DNA of 64,000 nucleotides from Marinobacter zhejiangensis (GCF_900114775.1 NZ_FOUE01000003.1:434001-498000); one strand, 5' to 3'. Positions 39,861 through 51,306 are shown, numbered from the stretch's first letter. Numbers and translations are program-made. Notes: a model not told the origin generated them from the sequence alone.

Positions 39861-40424
39861 TCAGTTGCCTTGTTGAGTTGTATTGCGGGGCTGGATCACC
39901 ATCTCAACCCGGCCGGTACCTTCACCGCTGCTACCGGAGCCCTCAGCGGTGACAACCCGATTCTCGGTATCATAGTGAATCAGCTCGCCGCGAAACAGGT
40001 TGTTGCCTTGGGTGATCACTGCGTTGTTCTCAAAAATCAGCTGATTGTCCGGTGCGGAATAGGTGATCTTTTGAGCTTCGGCGTCAGTGGCTTCGCCCTG
40101 ATTGCTGGTTGGTTGGCTGTAACGGGCGGGCGAGCCTGTGGCTTCGATGCGGTTCAGTCCGTTCTCATCGCGAAACAGGATGACCTTGTCGGCCTGCAGG
40201 CGAGTGTTCACCTGGGTGATTACGACGTCGCCGGTATAGGTGACGATGCCCTGGCTGTCATCCAGCCGGGCATTGTCTGCGCTGACCTTGATGGGCTCGT
40301 TCGAGTTCAGGTCAAACGCAAGGGCCGGAGTGGAGGCCAGTGTTAACAGCAGGCAAGCGGCCGCTATCGCGCGCGCGCCAAACAGGGTTCGGGCATTACC
40401 GGGAGTTGGACGTGGCAGGCTCAT
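39861..40424 (-). CDS. lptA: LPS transport periplasmic protein LptA
   Basis: LptA is the periplasmic beta-jellyroll bridge that carries LPS from LptC to LptD. The 187-residue precursor has a signal peptide cleaved after ALA (residue about 36) and then FDLNSNEPIKVSADNARLDD, the typical OstA-domain start. Its start overlaps the end of lptC by 29 bases, a tight coupling. Confidence 0.95.
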   Translation of the reverse strand: MSLPRPTPGNARTLFGARAIAAACLLLTLASTPALAFDLNSNEPIKVSADNARLDDSQGIVTYTGDVVITQVNTRLQADKVILFRDENGLNRIEATGSPARYSQPTSNQGEATDAEAQKITYSAPDNQLIFENNAVITQGNNLFRGELIHYDTENRVVTAEGSGSSGEGTGRVEMVIQPRNTTQQGN

Positions 40425-40998
40425 ACAATCCTATTACCTGTGACTTGAGTTCCAGAATACGATCATCGATCCAGGCTGTCATACCCGTGGCCTGGGTGAT
40501 GGTGCGACCATCAGTCAGTGTGACTGGGGCCTCGGTAAAAACAGTTCTGCTTTCATTGTCCAGGGTCAGCTGTTCAGTCTCGAGGGTGCCCTGGCGGTCA
40601 TCACTTATCTGACGGGTAACAATAACATTCCCCTCAAGTTCAACCAGATTTTTCTGCTGGTGGAACGTACCGCTCGCCGCGGTGAGCTTCCAGGGGGATC
40701 CGGTGTTCTTGTCGATCAGCGTGGCGTCCGGGCTGGTCATGATGGCGACTTCGGATGCTTCAAATTGTTCGATCCTGGGGCTGCTGATCAGGGTGGTGAG
40801 TTGTCCTGCTTCGTCAAATGACCGATACAGTCCGTTGACAACAAAACCATCGGGCTCCGACGGCCCCCGCAATGATTCCGCCTCCAGTGGCGGCAGGCGT
40901 TCGTCGGACTGCCAAAGCAGCGCTACCAGTACGGCGAAGCTGATGATCAGCGCCAGGGCTCGCACCCAGGGGCGGGACAGGAAGTCGCCGGCGATCAT
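40396..40998 (-). CDS. lptC: LPS export protein LptC
   Basis: LptC (200 residues) is anchored by one N-terminal helix (about 13-29, ALALIISFAVLVALLW) and receives LPS from LptBFG in the periplasm. The jellyroll region shows LINKNTGSPW-like DKNTGSPWKLTA and TITQATGMTAW. It shares one base with kdsC upstream and overlaps lptA by 29 bases. Confidence 0.93.
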   Translation of the reverse strand: MIAGDFLSRPWVRALALIISFAVLVALLWQSDERLPPLEAESLRGPSEPDGFVVNGLYRSFDEAGQLTTLISSPRIEQFEASEVAIMTSPDATLIDKNTGSPWKLTAASGTFHQQKNLVELEGNVIVTRQISDDRQGTLETEQLTLDNESRTVFTEAPVTLTDGRTITQATGMTAWIDDRILELKSQVIGLYEPATSNSR

Positions 40999-41552
40999 CA
41001 GCGAGACTCCTGGAATCCTGAAAGGGCACTCTCAATATGGCCCTGTGCCGCGAGAATCAGGTCGCAGGCTTCCCGCACGGCACCCTGTCCGCCGGCGGTC
41101 GTAGTGCAATAGTCAGCATGTTGGCGAACAAACCAGTGGCCATTGGGGACGGTGATGCCAAAGCCGGCATACTGGATGGCGGACAGGTCCGGCAGGTCGT
41201 CTCCCATATAAGCGATGGCGCTGGCCTCAATGTTCAGTTGCGTGGTGAGCTCGAGCAGTGCCGTGCGCTTGTCTTCGCGCCCCTGCATCACATACGGAAT
41301 GCCCAGGTCGTTCATGCGACGTTCCGTCAGCGGGGATGTCCGGCCGGTAATCACAGCGACGTCGACGCCAGCTTTCATCAGCAGCTTGATGCCGAGGCCA
41401 TCAAGGATGTTGAAGGCTTTCAGTTCATCGCCACTGGCGCTGAAGAGCAGGGTGCCGTTGGTCATAACCCCGTCAACATCCAGGGCAAGCAGTTTGACCT
41501 GGCGGGCCTTGGTAAGGGCTGATTCTGGCCAGGAAGGCATGAGCTCTGTCAT
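40998..41552 (-). CDS. kdsC: KDO 8-phosphate phosphatase
   Basis: KdsC removes phosphate from 3-deoxy-D-manno-octulosonate 8-phosphate in LPS inner-core synthesis. It is a 184-residue HAD-superfamily C0 phosphatase with catalytic DVDGV (Asp25, Asp27), ITGR (motif II) and YMGDDLPDL (motif IV). One-base overlaps link it to kdsD and lptC. Confidence 0.95.
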   Translation of the reverse strand: MTELMPSWPESALTKARQVKLLALDVDGVMTNGTLLFSASGDELKAFNILDGLGIKLLMKAGVDVAVITGRTSPLTERRMNDLGIPYVMQGREDKRTALLELTTQLNIEASAIAYMGDDLPDLSAIQYAGFGITVPNGHWFVRQHADYCTTTAGGQGAVREACDLILAAQGHIESALSGFQESR

Positions 41553-42520
41553 CAGATCACTCCGGCTTTAAGTAAATCGTGCATGTTGATGGCGCCAGTC
41601 AGCTCGCCAGACCGATTGATGACGGGGAGGGCGTTGATCTTGAGTTCATCCATCAGTTTAAGGGCTTCGGCGGCCAGCTGGTCTTCAAAGATGGTCTTGC
41701 CGTTGCGAGTCATCACTTCTTGGATAGGGGTGGTGTGAATGTCGAGCGGGTGGTCAAGGGTTCGCCGCAGGTCGCCATCCGTGAAAATGCCGGTCATTTG
41801 TCCGGAGTCATCAATCACGGTGGTCATGCCCAGTCCTTTGAGGGAAATCTCCAGCAGGGCGGCGTTCAGCGGGGTGTTTTCGCGAACCATGGGGATGCGG
41901 TCGCCGCTGTGCATAATGTCGGAGACCCGTAGCAGAAGGCGTCGGCCCAGGCTACCGCCAGGGTGCGAAAACGCAAAATCCTCTGCGCTGAATCCGCGCT
42001 CATCAAGCAACGCTACCGCAAGCGCATCTCCCATTACCAGGGTGGCCGTGGTACTTGATGTCGGGGCCAGGCCGAGGGGGCAGGCTTCCTGCGCAACGCT
42101 GACATCCAGGTTGGCGACCGCTTCTTTGGCCAGCACTGAGTCCTTGTTGCCCGTCATGCTGATCAGCGGAGCCCCCATGCGCTTTAGAAGCGGCAGGATA
42201 GTGAGGACTTCGCTGGTGCTTCCCGAATTTGATATCGCCAGCACCACGTCCTGGCCGGTGATCATACCGAGATCCCCGTGACTCGCTTCTCCCGGGTGTA
42301 CATAAAAGGAAGGGGTGCCGGTACTGGCCAGTGTTGCGGCAATCTTCTTGCCTATGTGTCCGGACTTCCCCATGCCGGTCACGACCACTCGACCCTGGCA
42401 GGCCATAATAACTTCACAGGCCTTGATGAACTGGTCGTTGATTCGCTGGTTCAGGGCGTCGATCGCTTCCCGCTCAATGGCGATGGCGCGCAGGGCGGCG
42501 TCCTTGAAGTGTGTGGTCAT
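41552..42520 (-). CDS. kdsD: Arabinose-5-phosphate isomerase
   Basis: KdsD interconverts ribulose 5-phosphate and arabinose 5-phosphate, the first step of KDO synthesis. The 322-residue protein has an N-terminal SIS sugar-isomerase domain (RVVVTGMGKSGHIGKKIAAT; SNSGSTSE) and a C-terminal CBS pair (about 205-320). It is the first gene of kdsD-kdsC-lptC-lptA-lptB-rpoN and is divergent from mlaF. Confidence 0.95.
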   Translation of the reverse strand: MTTHFKDAALRAIAIEREAIDALNQRINDQFIKACEVIMACQGRVVVTGMGKSGHIGKKIAATLASTGTPSFYVHPGEASHGDLGMITGQDVVLAISNSGSTSEVLTILPLLKRMGAPLISMTGNKDSVLAKEAVANLDVSVAQEACPLGLAPTSSTTATLVMGDALAVALLDERGFSAEDFAFSHPGGSLGRRLLLRVSDIMHSGDRIPMVRENTPLNAALLEISLKGLGMTTVIDDSGQMTGIFTDGDLRRTLDHPLDIHTTPIQEVMTRNGKTIFEDQLAAEALKLMDELKINALPVINRSGELTGAINMHDLLKAGVI

Positions 42521-42698
42521 AGTTTTGCTGGTCCGCGGTCATTCGGGTGGTAATTTTGCCGGAGTATATCACTTTCGGCGCAGACAGGGTCGGGTGAGGT
42601 GGTGTGGAATAATGGCTCCTTACCGCTGCATTTCCAATATTTTAGGTGCTATACATTGAGCTTGCGATGGAGTTCGAATACTGTAGCCCACATTCTGT

Positions 42699-42720
42699 TG
42701 GCGTTTGCCCGCGAACGCCA
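42699..42720 (+). other. Hairpin in the mlaF leader
   Basis: TGGCGTTTG and CGAACGCCA pair (one G-T pair) over a CCCG loop, 31 bases upstream of the mlaF ATG. No terminator U-run follows; a leader RNA structure or operator is possible. Confidence 0.35.
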
Positions 42721-42751
42721 GAGCGCACCGTCAGTCTATCTTGGGATAACC

Positions 42752-43567
42752 ATGGCTTCAGAAGCCTACATTACGCTTGAGGATGTTGCTTTTTCCCGCA
42801 ACGGGCGGCCTATTTTTGATGACGTAACCCTCTCTATTCCCAAGGGTAAGGTCACCGCCATTATGGGCCCCAGCGGTACCGGAAAAACCACGCTGTTGAA
42901 GCTCATCGGCGGCCAGCTCAAGCCCGACAGCGGGCGCGTGGTGGTGGCGGGTGAGTCGGTGCCTGATCTCAGCCGCTCGGCCCTATACCGGCTGCGGGAG
43001 CGGATGGGGATGTTGTTTCAGAGCGGCGCCCTGTTTACCGACATCAGCGTGTTCGAGAACGTTGCCTTCCCCTTGCGAATTCACACCAAACTACCCGACG
43101 ACATGATCCGGGACATCGTTTTGATGAAGCTCGAAGCCGTTGGCCTTCGCGGTGCCCGTGACCTGATGCCGGCCCAGCTGTCGGGCGGCATGACCCGTCG
43201 TGTGGCGCTGGCGCGCAGCATTGCTCTCGACCCGGAACTGATCATGTATGACGAGCCTTTCGCTGGTCAGGATCCGATTGCCATGGGCGTGCTGGTGAAG
43301 TTGATTCGCGACCTGAATCGATCCATGGGGCTAACCAGCGTTCTGGTTTCCCACGATGTGCCCGAGTCTCTCAGCATCTGCGATTTTGCCTGCATCATTG
43401 CTGATGGCCACGTTATCGGGCAGGGAGCTCCGGATGAGTTACGGAGTCACCCCTCGGAGCAGGTGCAACAGTTCCTGCGAGGCCATCCCGATGGTCCTGT
43501 TCCCTTTCATTATACGGCGCCGAAGGCGGAGGCCGACTGGGGTATTGAGGGGGTGGGTCGTGATTGA
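42752..43567 (+). CDS. mlaF: Phospholipid ABC transporter ATPase MlaF
   Basis: MlaF energises the MlaFEDB complex that moves phospholipids between the inner and outer membranes and keeps outer-leaflet asymmetry. From the ATG at 42752 the protein has 271 residues with Walker A GPSGTGKT (39-46), signature LSGGMTRR and Walker [14 protein letters not shown]. The open frame upstream to 42599 overlaps the divergent control region and is not needed. It overlaps mlaE by 8 bases. Confidence 0.95.
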   Translation: MASEAYITLEDVAFSRNGRPIFDDVTLSIPKGKVTAIMGPSGTGKTTLLKLIGGQLKPDSGRVVVAGESVPDLSRSALYRLRERMGMLFQSGALFTDISVFENVAFPLRIHTKLPDDMIRDIVLMKLEAVGLRGARDLMPAQLSGGMTRRVALARSIALDPELIMYDEPFAGQDPIAMGVLVKLIRDLNRSMGLTSVLVSHDVPESLSICDFACIIADGHVIGQGAPDELRSHPSEQVQQFLRGHPDGPVPFHYTAPKAEADWGIEGVGRD

Positions 43568-44342
43568 CCGCATTGCCCGCCTGGGCCGTTCCGGGCTTGA
43601 GTTGGCACGCTCATTCGGGCGGTCAGGCATCTTCCTGGCTGGCGTGCTGGTTGGTGTGCCAAGAACCGGAGCTGACTTTGCGCTGCTGGTGCGGCAGCTT
43701 TACGCCATTGGTGTTCTTTCGTTGGCGATTATTCTGGTGTCAGGGCTGTTCATCGGCATGGTGCTGGGACTGCAGGGGTACACCATCCTCAGTGATTATG
43801 GCAGCGAGGACGCCATCGGGCAGATGATTGCGCTGACTCTGGTGCGTGAGCTGGGGCCGGTCGTGACGGCGCTGCTGTTTGCTGGCCGTGCGGGGTCGGC
43901 GCTGACAGCGGAAATCGGCTTGATGAAAGCGACTGAGCAGCTGTCCAGTATGGAAATGATGGGGGTTGACCCTCTACGTCAGGTGATTGCCCCGCGGCTT
44001 TGGGGTGGGTTCCTGGCCATGCCGTTGTTGGCGGTCATTTTCTCGTCGGTTGGAATCTGGGGTGGCAAGCTGGTTGGTGTCGACTGGTTGGGCGTATTCG
44101 AGGGTTCCTTTTGGGGGAATATGCAGGCGTCCGTGGAATTCTTTGATGATGTTATGAACGGTATCATCAAAAGTATCGTGTTTGGCTTTGTCTGCAGTTG
44201 GATAGCCGTTTTTCAGGGCTATGATTGCGTTCCGACATCGGCAGGCATCAGTTCGGCAACCACCAAAACGGTGGTCTATTCATCACTGGCGGTACTGGGG
44301 TTGGACTTTGTGCTAACCGCGGTCATGTTCGGAAGTTTCTGA
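43560..44342 (+). CDS. mlaE: Phospholipid ABC transporter permease MlaE
   Basis: MlaE is the membrane permease of the Mla complex. The 260-residue protein starts at GTG 43560, inside the end of mlaF and after GAGGGGG, giving [12 protein letters not shown]. The motifs [24 protein letters not shown] and [17 protein letters not shown] (with the EL-GP-AGR coupling signature) identify the family; about five hydrophobic helices are seen. The in-frame stretch further upstream is shadow coding of mlaF. Confidence 0.95.
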   Translation: MIDRIARLGRSGLELARSFGRSGIFLAGVLVGVPRTGADFALLVRQLYAIGVLSLAIILVSGLFIGMVLGLQGYTILSDYGSEDAIGQMIALTLVRELGPVVTALLFAGRAGSALTAEIGLMKATEQLSSMEMMGVDPLRQVIAPRLWGGFLAMPLLAVIFSSVGIWGGKLVGVDWLGVFEGSFWGNMQASVEFFDDVMNGIIKSIVFGFVCSWIAVFQGYDCVPTSAGISSATTKTVVYSSLAVLGLDFVLTAVMFGSF

Positions 44343-44351
44343 GGGGGCACG

Positions 44352-44801
44352 ATGGCACGAAGGACGATGGAAGTCACTGTTGGGGTGTTTATGCTCCTGG
44401 GCGTGTTCGCCCTGATCTTTCTGGCATTGCAGGTCAGCGGGCTGACCCCCGGGGGGAATGGCTCAACCTATACGGTCTATGCGCGTTTCAATGATGCCGG
44501 TGGCCTGACGGCGCGAGGCCGGGTGTCGATGGCGGGTGTTACGGTGGGGCGTATTCGCTCCATTGAACTCGATCGGGACAGTTTTCAGGCCCGTGTCACC
44601 ATGGATATTGATGGGGTGATTGATAACATTCCGACCGACAGCTCGGCAGTAATACGTACATCGGGACTGCTTGGTGAGCAGTACATTGACATCTCTGTGG
44701 GTGCGGACGACACCTCAATGGCGGACGGGGACAGTTTTTATTCCACGCAATCTGCCTTGAATCTTGAACGTTTGATCGGCAATTTCGCCAGCGGGCGCTG
44801 A
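44352..44801 (+). CDS. mlaD: MCE-domain protein MlaD
   Basis: MlaD (149 residues) forms the periplasmic hexameric MCE ring on top of MlaE. It has one N-terminal membrane helix (about 9-29, VGVFMLLGVFALIFLALQV) and one MCE domain (YTVYARFNDAGGLTARGRVSMAGVTVGRI split around residue 50-70), with LLGEQYIDIS at the end. It lies 9 bases after mlaE. Confidence 0.95.
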   Translation: MARRTMEVTVGVFMLLGVFALIFLALQVSGLTPGGNGSTYTVYARFNDAGGLTARGRVSMAGVTVGRIRSIELDRDSFQARVTMDIDGVIDNIPTDSSAVIRTSGLLGEQYIDISVGADDTSMADGDSFYSTQSALNLERLIGNFASGR

Positions 44802-44864
44802 TTTATGTCGGTTTTTGAAGTGATTGCGTGCTAACCAAGGTAGCGCGCGGACTAGGGAGTGATT

Positions 44865-45518
44865 ATGACGTTGGTCAAAAAATACCTCGTAATGATGTTT
44901 GTGCTGATCCAGGCACTGGCAGCCTCGGCTGCGGCCTCAGCCAGCGAGGATCTGCGGCAGTACGTGGATGACAGTACCCAGAAGCTTGTCAGCAAGCTCA
45001 ACGAGGAGCGGGGTCTTTATGTCACTGACCCCGAGGCGTTTTACCGCAGCATGGATGAAACGCTGCAGGATTTTGTGGATTTTCGTCGGATTGCGGCGCG
45101 TGTGATGGGGCGTTACGCCCGTCAGACCACGCCTGAGCAGCGTGATGCGTTTGTCGAGAAGTTCAAGCGAAGCCTGTTTGACAGTTATGCCCAGGCGCTG
45201 GTTGAAACCCAGGAGTTTTCCATTGAGGTGAAAGAGGCCCTGGTGAATCCGGAAAATGACACCCGTGCTTCCGTGCAAATGGAGGTGATTTCGGCGTCAG
45301 GCAACCGTTATCCGGTAACCTACTCCATGTATCTCAAGGACGGCGAGCACTGGAAAATGGAAAACGTGATCGTCGAGGGGGTGAATATTGGCCTGGCGTT
45401 CCGTGACCGTTTTGCCCAGGAAATGGAGTCCAATGGGGGTGATGTTCAAGCCGTTATTGATGGTTGGACCGGTGCAGTGGACGGTCTGGCGTCTGAAGAT
45501 GAAGGCGACACCCAGTAA
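44865..45518 (+). CDS. mlaC: Periplasmic phospholipid shuttle MlaC
   Basis: MlaC is the soluble lipid carrier between MlaD and the outer-membrane MlaA complex. The 217-residue precursor starts at ATG 44865 (GGAG five bases upstream; GTG two codons earlier is the alternative) and has a signal peptide MTLVKKYLVMMFVLIQAL...ASA. The mature part includes FVDFRRIAARVMGRYAR and KRSLFDSYAQAL, typical of the Tol-Ttg2/MlaC family. The 63-base gap after mlaD is the longest within the operon. Confidence 0.94.
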   Translation: MTLVKKYLVMMFVLIQALAASAAASASEDLRQYVDDSTQKLVSKLNEERGLYVTDPEAFYRSMDETLQDFVDFRRIAARVMGRYARQTTPEQRDAFVEKFKRSLFDSYAQALVETQEFSIEVKEALVNPENDTRASVQMEVISASGNRYPVTYSMYLKDGEHWKMENVIVEGVNIGLAFRDRFAQEMESNGGDVQAVIDGWTGAVDGLASEDEGDTQ

Positions 45519-45838
45519 TGCCTGAGGCGCAGGCTGGAGTTTGTCTGGACGGGGGTGTTCTCAAGGTTTGGGGAGCCCTCGATGCCCAGGGGGTGCTCAT
45601 GGTCCGGGGGCAGGGAGAAAGCTTTATTCGATCTGGTAGCGGCCCCCTGACGGTTGATCTTGCCGATTCCCCTGACGCCCATAGCGCGGCGCTTTCCCTG
45701 TTTCTGTGCTGGCAGCGTTGCGCTCAGTCCCAGCATCGGCCGCTGCATTTTATTAATGTCGCGGAATCGATTTGCTCCTTGGCGTCACTCAGTGGCGTTC
45801 ATCATTTTCTTAGCGGGTTTGCTGGCGAGGGCCACTAA
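45518..45838 (+). CDS. mlaB: STAS-domain protein MlaB
   Basis: A 106-residue STAS-fold protein that binds MlaF in the cytosol and controls its ATPase. The sequence diverges strongly, as usual for MlaB, but LTVDLAD followed by SAALSLFL corresponds to the STAS core strand and helix. The ATG overlaps the mlaC stop by one base. The assignment relies partly on position in mlaFEDCB. Confidence 0.82.
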   Translation: MPEAQAGVCLDGGVLKVWGALDAQGVLMVRGQGESFIRSGSGPLTVDLADSPDAHSAALSLFLCWQRCAQSQHRPLHFINVAESICSLASLSGVHHFLSGFAGEGH

Positions 45839-45855
45839 CGGCTTGCTTTCAGAAG

Positions 45856-45884
45856 CTGACCCGCCCTTCAGAATTGGTTACAAT
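45856..45884 (+). promoter_or_regulatory. Candidate sigma-70 promoter for ibaG-murA
   Basis: CTGACC (-35, four of six) and TACAAT (-10, five of six) are separated by 17 bases, 38 bases before the ibaG start and after the mlaB stop. It would let ibaG and murA be expressed apart from mla. Confidence 0.45.
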
Positions 45885-45922
45885 TCCGCTCCTGAATTAA
45901 CTTCTCCCCGAGGACTGTTGTT

Positions 45923-46165
45923 ATGGAAGCCCGTGAAGTTGCTGAGCTGGTAAAGAATGCTCTGCCGGACTGTGAAATCGAAGTGCAAAGTGAAGGCAAT
46001 CACTATCTGGTGATCGCGGTAGGGGAGCGCTTTGACGGTCTTTCTCCGGTCAAGAAGCAGCAGCTGATCTATGGTGCCTTGAACCAACAGCTAACCGATG
46101 GCTCCATCCATGCCCTGACCATCAAGGCATTTACTCCGGCCCAATGGGCTGCGCGCCAGGGCTAA
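45923..46165 (+). CDS. ibaG: BolA-family protein IbaG
   Basis: An 80-residue BolA-like protein that partners monothiol glutaredoxins in Fe-S and envelope-stress biology. The DCEIEVQSEGNHYLVIAV and KKQQLIYGALNQQL segments are typical of IbaG (YrbA). It sits between mla and murA, the conserved position. Confidence 0.94.
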   Translation: MEAREVAELVKNALPDCEIEVQSEGNHYLVIAVGERFDGLSPVKKQQLIYGALNQQLTDGSIHALTIKAFTPAQWAARQG

Positions 46166-47458
<1,293 letters not shown>

Positions 47459-47478
47459 ACAACTGACCGGAAGGAATG

Positions 47479-48132
47479 ATGACTGACACCATAACGATCG
47501 CGTTGTCGAAGGGGCGGATTCTCAAGGAAACCCTGCCGCTGCTGAAAGAAGCTGGTATCGAGTTGCTCGATGATATCGACAAATCCCGTAAGCTGGTCTT
47601 TCCGACGACAGATCCGAATGTGAGGGTGCTGATCATTCGTGCCACCGACGTGCCGACCTATGTGCAATACGGTGGCGCGGATTTGGGCGTGGCTGGCAAA
47701 GACGTCTTGATGGAGCATGGCGGGGAAGGGCTCTATGAACCGCTGGATCTCAATATTTCCTGTTGCCGGCTGATGACGGCTGGTCCCAAGGGGGTCACAC
47801 CGCCCCAAGGGCGGCTGCGGGTAGCGACCAAATTCGTTAACCTGGCTCGTCGCTATTACGCGAGCAAAGGGCTTCAGGCCGATATCATCAAGTTGTATGG
47901 CGCCATGGAGCTGGCGCCTATCCTGGGACTGGCCGATGAGATCGTCGACATCGTGGACACCGGGAACACCCTGAAGGCCAATGGCCTGGAGCCTCGCGAG
48001 CTGATTGCGAACATCAGTACACGGCTGGTGGCCAACCGGGCGTCCATGAAAATCAAGCACCAGAAACTGCAACCGATCATCGAGAAGATGGGCGCTGCCG
48101 TCGAGCGCTGCAAAGTGGCGGAAACCGCCTGA
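47479..48132 (+). CDS. hisG: ATP phosphoribosyltransferase, short form
   Basis: HisG joins ATP and PRPP, the first step of histidine synthesis. At 217 residues it is the short form without the C-terminal regulatory domain, and such enzymes need HisZ for activity; hisZ is not in this window. Motifs include [16 protein letters not shown] and [13 protein letters not shown]. The ATG at 47479 is better spaced from GGAAG than the ATG directly before it (47476). Confidence 0.95.
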   Translation: MTDTITIALSKGRILKETLPLLKEAGIELLDDIDKSRKLVFPTTDPNVRVLIIRATDVPTYVQYGGADLGVAGKDVLMEHGGEGLYEPLDLNISCCRLMTAGPKGVTPPQGRLRVATKFVNLARRYYASKGLQADIIKLYGAMELAPILGLADEIVDIVDTGNTLKANGLEPRELIANISTRLVANRASMKIKHQKLQPIIEKMGAAVERCKVAETA

Positions 48133-48160
48133 ACCAACCTCCCAAGATGCAGGGGATATT

Positions 48161-49477
48161 ATGACTGACGTTTCCATTACCCGATTGTCCGCCTCCACGG
48201 CTGACTTTGATGTCGCGCTGTCCAAGCTGTTGGCTTGGGACGATAGCGTGGACCATCAGGTCAATGAATCGGTGCGTCATATCCTGCATCAGGTACGTAC
48301 TCGCGGTGATGAGGCGGTGCTGGAATTCACCGCGAAGTTTGATCAGGTAAACGCTGGGTCGGTCAGCGGCCTGGAAGTCTCCCGTGAACGTTTGCAGCAA
48401 GCTCTGGAAACCATCCCCGCTGAACAGAAAGCGGCACTGGAAACGGCGGCAAAGCGGGTGCGGGACTACCACCAGCGCCAGTTGCAGTCGTCTTGGCAGT
48501 ATGAAGAGGCTGATGGCACGGTGCTTGGTCAGAAAGTCACGCCGCTCGACCGGGCCGGCCTTTATGTGCCAGGCGGGAAAGCGGCCTACCCGTCGTCGGT
48601 CCTGATGAACGCCATTCCTGCGAAGGTTGCCGGCGTGGCAGAAGTCATCATGGTGGTGCCTACGCCAGGTGGTGTGGTGAATGACATGGTGCTGGCCGCA
48701 GCGGCGATTGCCGGGGTTGATCGCGTCTTTACGATCGGCGGTGCCCAGGCGGTAGCTGCTTTGGCCTATGGTACTGACACCATTCCCTCGGTAGACAAGA
48801 TTGTCGGCCCGGGCAACATTTATGTGGCCACCGCCAAGCGGGAAGTTTTCGGTGTGGTGGGCATCGATATGATCGCCGGCCCATCCGAGATTCTTGTGAT
48901 CTGCGATGGCGAGACCGATCCTGACTGGATTGCCATGGACCTGTTTTCCCAGGCGGAGCACGATGAGCAGGCCCAGTCCATACTCGTTAGCCCGAGTGCA
49001 GACTATCTCGATCAGGTTGAAGCCAGCATTCGCCGGCTTTTGCCGACCATGGAGCGTGCGGACATCATTGCGGCATCGCTGAACAGCCGTGCGGCGCTGA
49101 TTGAAGTCGCGGATCTGTCTGAGGCGGCGAAAGTCAGCAACCGGATTGCTCCGGAGCACCTGGAGCTTTCTGTGGCAGACCCGGAATCCCTGGTCGCCGA
49201 AATACGTCATGCCGGTGCGATCTTCTTGGGGCGTTATACGGCAGAAGCGCTGGGCGACTACTGTGCTGGCCCTAACCACGTGCTGCCGACCTCCGGTACG
49301 GCACGTTTTTCATCGCCCCTTGGGGTCTATGACTTCCAGAAGCGCTCCTCCATTATTGGCTTTTCCGCCAAGGGCGCCAGCGACATGGGGAAAGTTGCTT
49401 CGGTACTGGCGAGGGGTGAGGGCCTGACGGCGCACGCCCGTTCAGCGGAATACCGAATTGAGGATGGGGCTGAGTGA
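48161..49477 (+). CDS. hisD: Histidinol dehydrogenase
   Basis: HisD oxidises L-histidinol to L-histidine in two NAD-dependent steps using zinc. The 438-residue protein has the family blocks [43 protein letters not shown] and [11 protein letters not shown], the last supplying metal and catalytic residues. Its TGA overlaps the ATG of hisC by one base. Confidence 0.97.
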   Translation: MTDVSITRLSASTADFDVALSKLLAWDDSVDHQVNESVRHILHQVRTRGDEAVLEFTAKFDQVNAGSVSGLEVSRERLQQALETIPAEQKAALETAAKRVRDYHQRQLQSSWQYEEADGTVLGQKVTPLDRAGLYVPGGKAAYPSSVLMNAIPAKVAGVAEVIMVVPTPGGVVNDMVLAAAAIAGVDRVFTIGGAQAVAALAYGTDTIPSVDKIVGPGNIYVATAKREVFGVVGIDMIAGPSEILVICDGETDPDWIAMDLFSQAEHDEQAQSILVSPSADYLDQVEASIRRLLPTMERADIIAASLNSRAALIEVADLSEAAKVSNRIAPEHLELSVADPESLVAEIRHAGAIFLGRYTAEALGDYCAGPNHVLPTSGTARFSSPLGVYDFQKRSSIIGFSAKGASDMGKVASVLARGEGLTAHARSAEYRIEDGAE

Positions 49478-50532
49478 TGAGCAAGTACTGGAGTCCGGTG
49501 GTTAACGACCTGGTCCCCTATGTGCCCGGTGAACAGCCGAAGCTGGATAACCTGGTGAAGCTCAACACCAACGAAAATCCCTATGGCCCTTCGCCCAAGG
49601 CGCTGGCGGCCATGGCGGAAGTGATCGGGGACAGCCTCAGGCTGTACCCCGACCCCGAATCGGTTGAGCTTAAGCAGACCATTGCCGATTATTACCGTGT
49701 GACGCCGGAGCAGGTCTTTGTTGGCAACGGGTCGGACGAGGTTCTGGCGCACATTTTCTTTGGGTTGTTCCAGCACGAGCAGCCCATCCTGTTTCCTGAT
49801 ATTTCGTACAGTTTCTACCCGGTTTACTGTGGTCTTTATCGCGTTGAAAGCCGTGCTGTGCCACTGAATGAGCAGTTTGAAATCGATCCGTCAGATTACG
49901 CTCAGCCCAACGGTGGTGTGATCTTTCCCAACCCTAATGCTCCCACCGGGCGTTACCTTCCGCTGGCTCAGGTCGAACAGATTGTTGCGGCTAACCCGGA
50001 TCGTGTTGTGGTGGTTGATGAGGCCTATGTTGACTTTGGGGGTGACACGGCCATTGCGCTGGTGGATCGTTATCCTAATTTGCTGGTGACACAGACGCTG
50101 TCTAAATCTCGCTCGCTGGCAGGTATGCGTGTTGGCTTTGCGATTGGTGATTGCGCACTGATTGAAGCTCTCCAGCGCGTCAAGAACAGCTTTAACTCCT
50201 ACCCACTGGATCGGGTAGCGCAGGCGGGAGCGAAGGCGGCGTTTGAAGACGAGGCCTATTTCCGTGAGGCTTGTGATGGTGTTATCGCCCAGCGAGACCG
50301 GGTGAGCGAGGCACTGGAAGGCTTTGGTTTTGAGGTGTTGCCCTCAAAGGCAAACTTTGTGTTTGCGCGCCACCCGGAGCGCCGCGGAGAGGATCTCATG
50401 ACGGCCTTAAGGGCGAAAGGCATTATCGTTCGCCACTTCAATAAGCCAAGAATCTCCGATTATCTGCGAATCACCATCGGCACGCAGGAGCAAAACGATG
50501 CCTTGCTGGCAGGGTTGCAGGAGATTCTTTGA
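49477..50532 (+). CDS. hisC: Histidinol-phosphate aminotransferase
   Basis: HisC transfers an amino group to imidazole acetol phosphate using PLP. The 351-residue protein has the N-terminal [15 protein letters not shown], the [11 protein letters not shown] segment and the PLP lysine in [19 protein letters not shown] 49477 overlaps the hisD stop (TGATG); a GTG one codon earlier is possible. In pseudomonads algW usually follows; here the Nif3-like gene follows after 3 bases. Confidence 0.95.
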   Translation: MSKYWSPVVNDLVPYVPGEQPKLDNLVKLNTNENPYGPSPKALAAMAEVIGDSLRLYPDPESVELKQTIADYYRVTPEQVFVGNGSDEVLAHIFFGLFQHEQPILFPDISYSFYPVYCGLYRVESRAVPLNEQFEIDPSDYAQPNGGVIFPNPNAPTGRYLPLAQVEQIVAANPDRVVVVDEAYVDFGGDTAIALVDRYPNLLVTQTLSKSRSLAGMRVGFAIGDCALIEALQRVKNSFNSYPLDRVAQAGAKAAFEDEAYFREACDGVIAQRDRVSEALEGFGFEVLPSKANFVFARHPERRGEDLMTALRAKGIIVRHFNKPRISDYLRITIGTQEQNDALLAGLQEIL

Positions 50533-50535
50533 ATC

Positions 50536-51279
50536 ATGGCGCTGCGCGAAGACATATTGGCGACGGTGTCACAGTGGCTGACGCCGGACAACTTCCAGGA
50601 TTATTGCCCAAACGGATTGCAGGTTGAGGGCCAAACAGAGGTGACCCGGATTGTTTCCGGGGTCACGGCGTCTCAGGACCTGGTGGATGCAGCGGTCGAG
50701 CAGGGTGCCCAGATGCTTCTGGTCCACCACGGCTACTTCTGGAAGGGTGAGGATGCGGTAATCCGGGGGATGAAGCGTGCGCGACTCAAAGCGTTGCTGG
50801 AGCATGACATTAACCTGGTCGCGTACCATTTGCCGCTGGATGATCACGCCCGGCTTGGCAATAACGTCCAGTTGGCCAGGGTCTTGGGTATTCAGAACCC
50901 TCGGGTCCTTGATGGGCTGGTTTGGTGTGGCGAGCTTCCTGAGCCGATGAGCCCAGAAGCTCTGTCGCGCCATCTTGCTTCCTGCTTGGGGCGTTCGCCC
51001 CTTCATGTTGGTCAGGGGTGTGAAGAAATTTCGTCCGTGGGGTGGTGCACTGGCGCGGCCCAAGGCTATATCACGAAGGCCATCGAAGCAGGCCTGGACG
51101 GGTTCATCAGTGGTGAAATTTCAGAACCTACAACCCACACTGCGCGTGAATGTGGCATTCACTATTTCTCGGCAGGGCATCATGCGACCGAGAGGTACGG
51201 GGTGCGCGCTCTGGGTGAGGCGATTGCTGAACACTTCGGGATTGAGCACTGTTTTGTCGACTGCGATAACCCGGTGTAG
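50536..51279 (+). CDS. Nif3-like dinuclear metal-binding protein (DUF34)
   Basis: A 247-residue member of the Nif3/YbgI family. Metal-binding motifs are LLVHHGYFWKGE and, near the end, YFSAGHHATERYGVRALGE; the second supplies a conserved His and Glu. The family is linked to GTP cyclohydrolase-like folds and metal handling but has no agreed reaction. It starts 3 bases after hisC, so it is probably cotranscribed. Confidence 0.9.
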   Translation: MALREDILATVSQWLTPDNFQDYCPNGLQVEGQTEVTRIVSGVTASQDLVDAAVEQGAQMLLVHHGYFWKGEDAVIRGMKRARLKALLEHDINLVAYHLPLDDHARLGNNVQLARVLGIQNPRVLDGLVWCGELPEPMSPEALSRHLASCLGRSPLHVGQGCEEISSVGWCTGAAQGYITKAIEAGLDGFISGEISEPTTHTARECGIHYFSAGHHATERYGVRALGEAIAEHFGIEHCFVDCDNPV

Positions 51280-51306
51280 CTGCAAGCCCTAGGCTGGGAA
51301 AGCAGT

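Noticed and set aside
48077..49279. 400-codon open frame on the minus strand
   Set aside because: It lies fully opposite hisD and the end of hisG, whose products are certain. It has no family features and is a shadow of GC-rich codon use.
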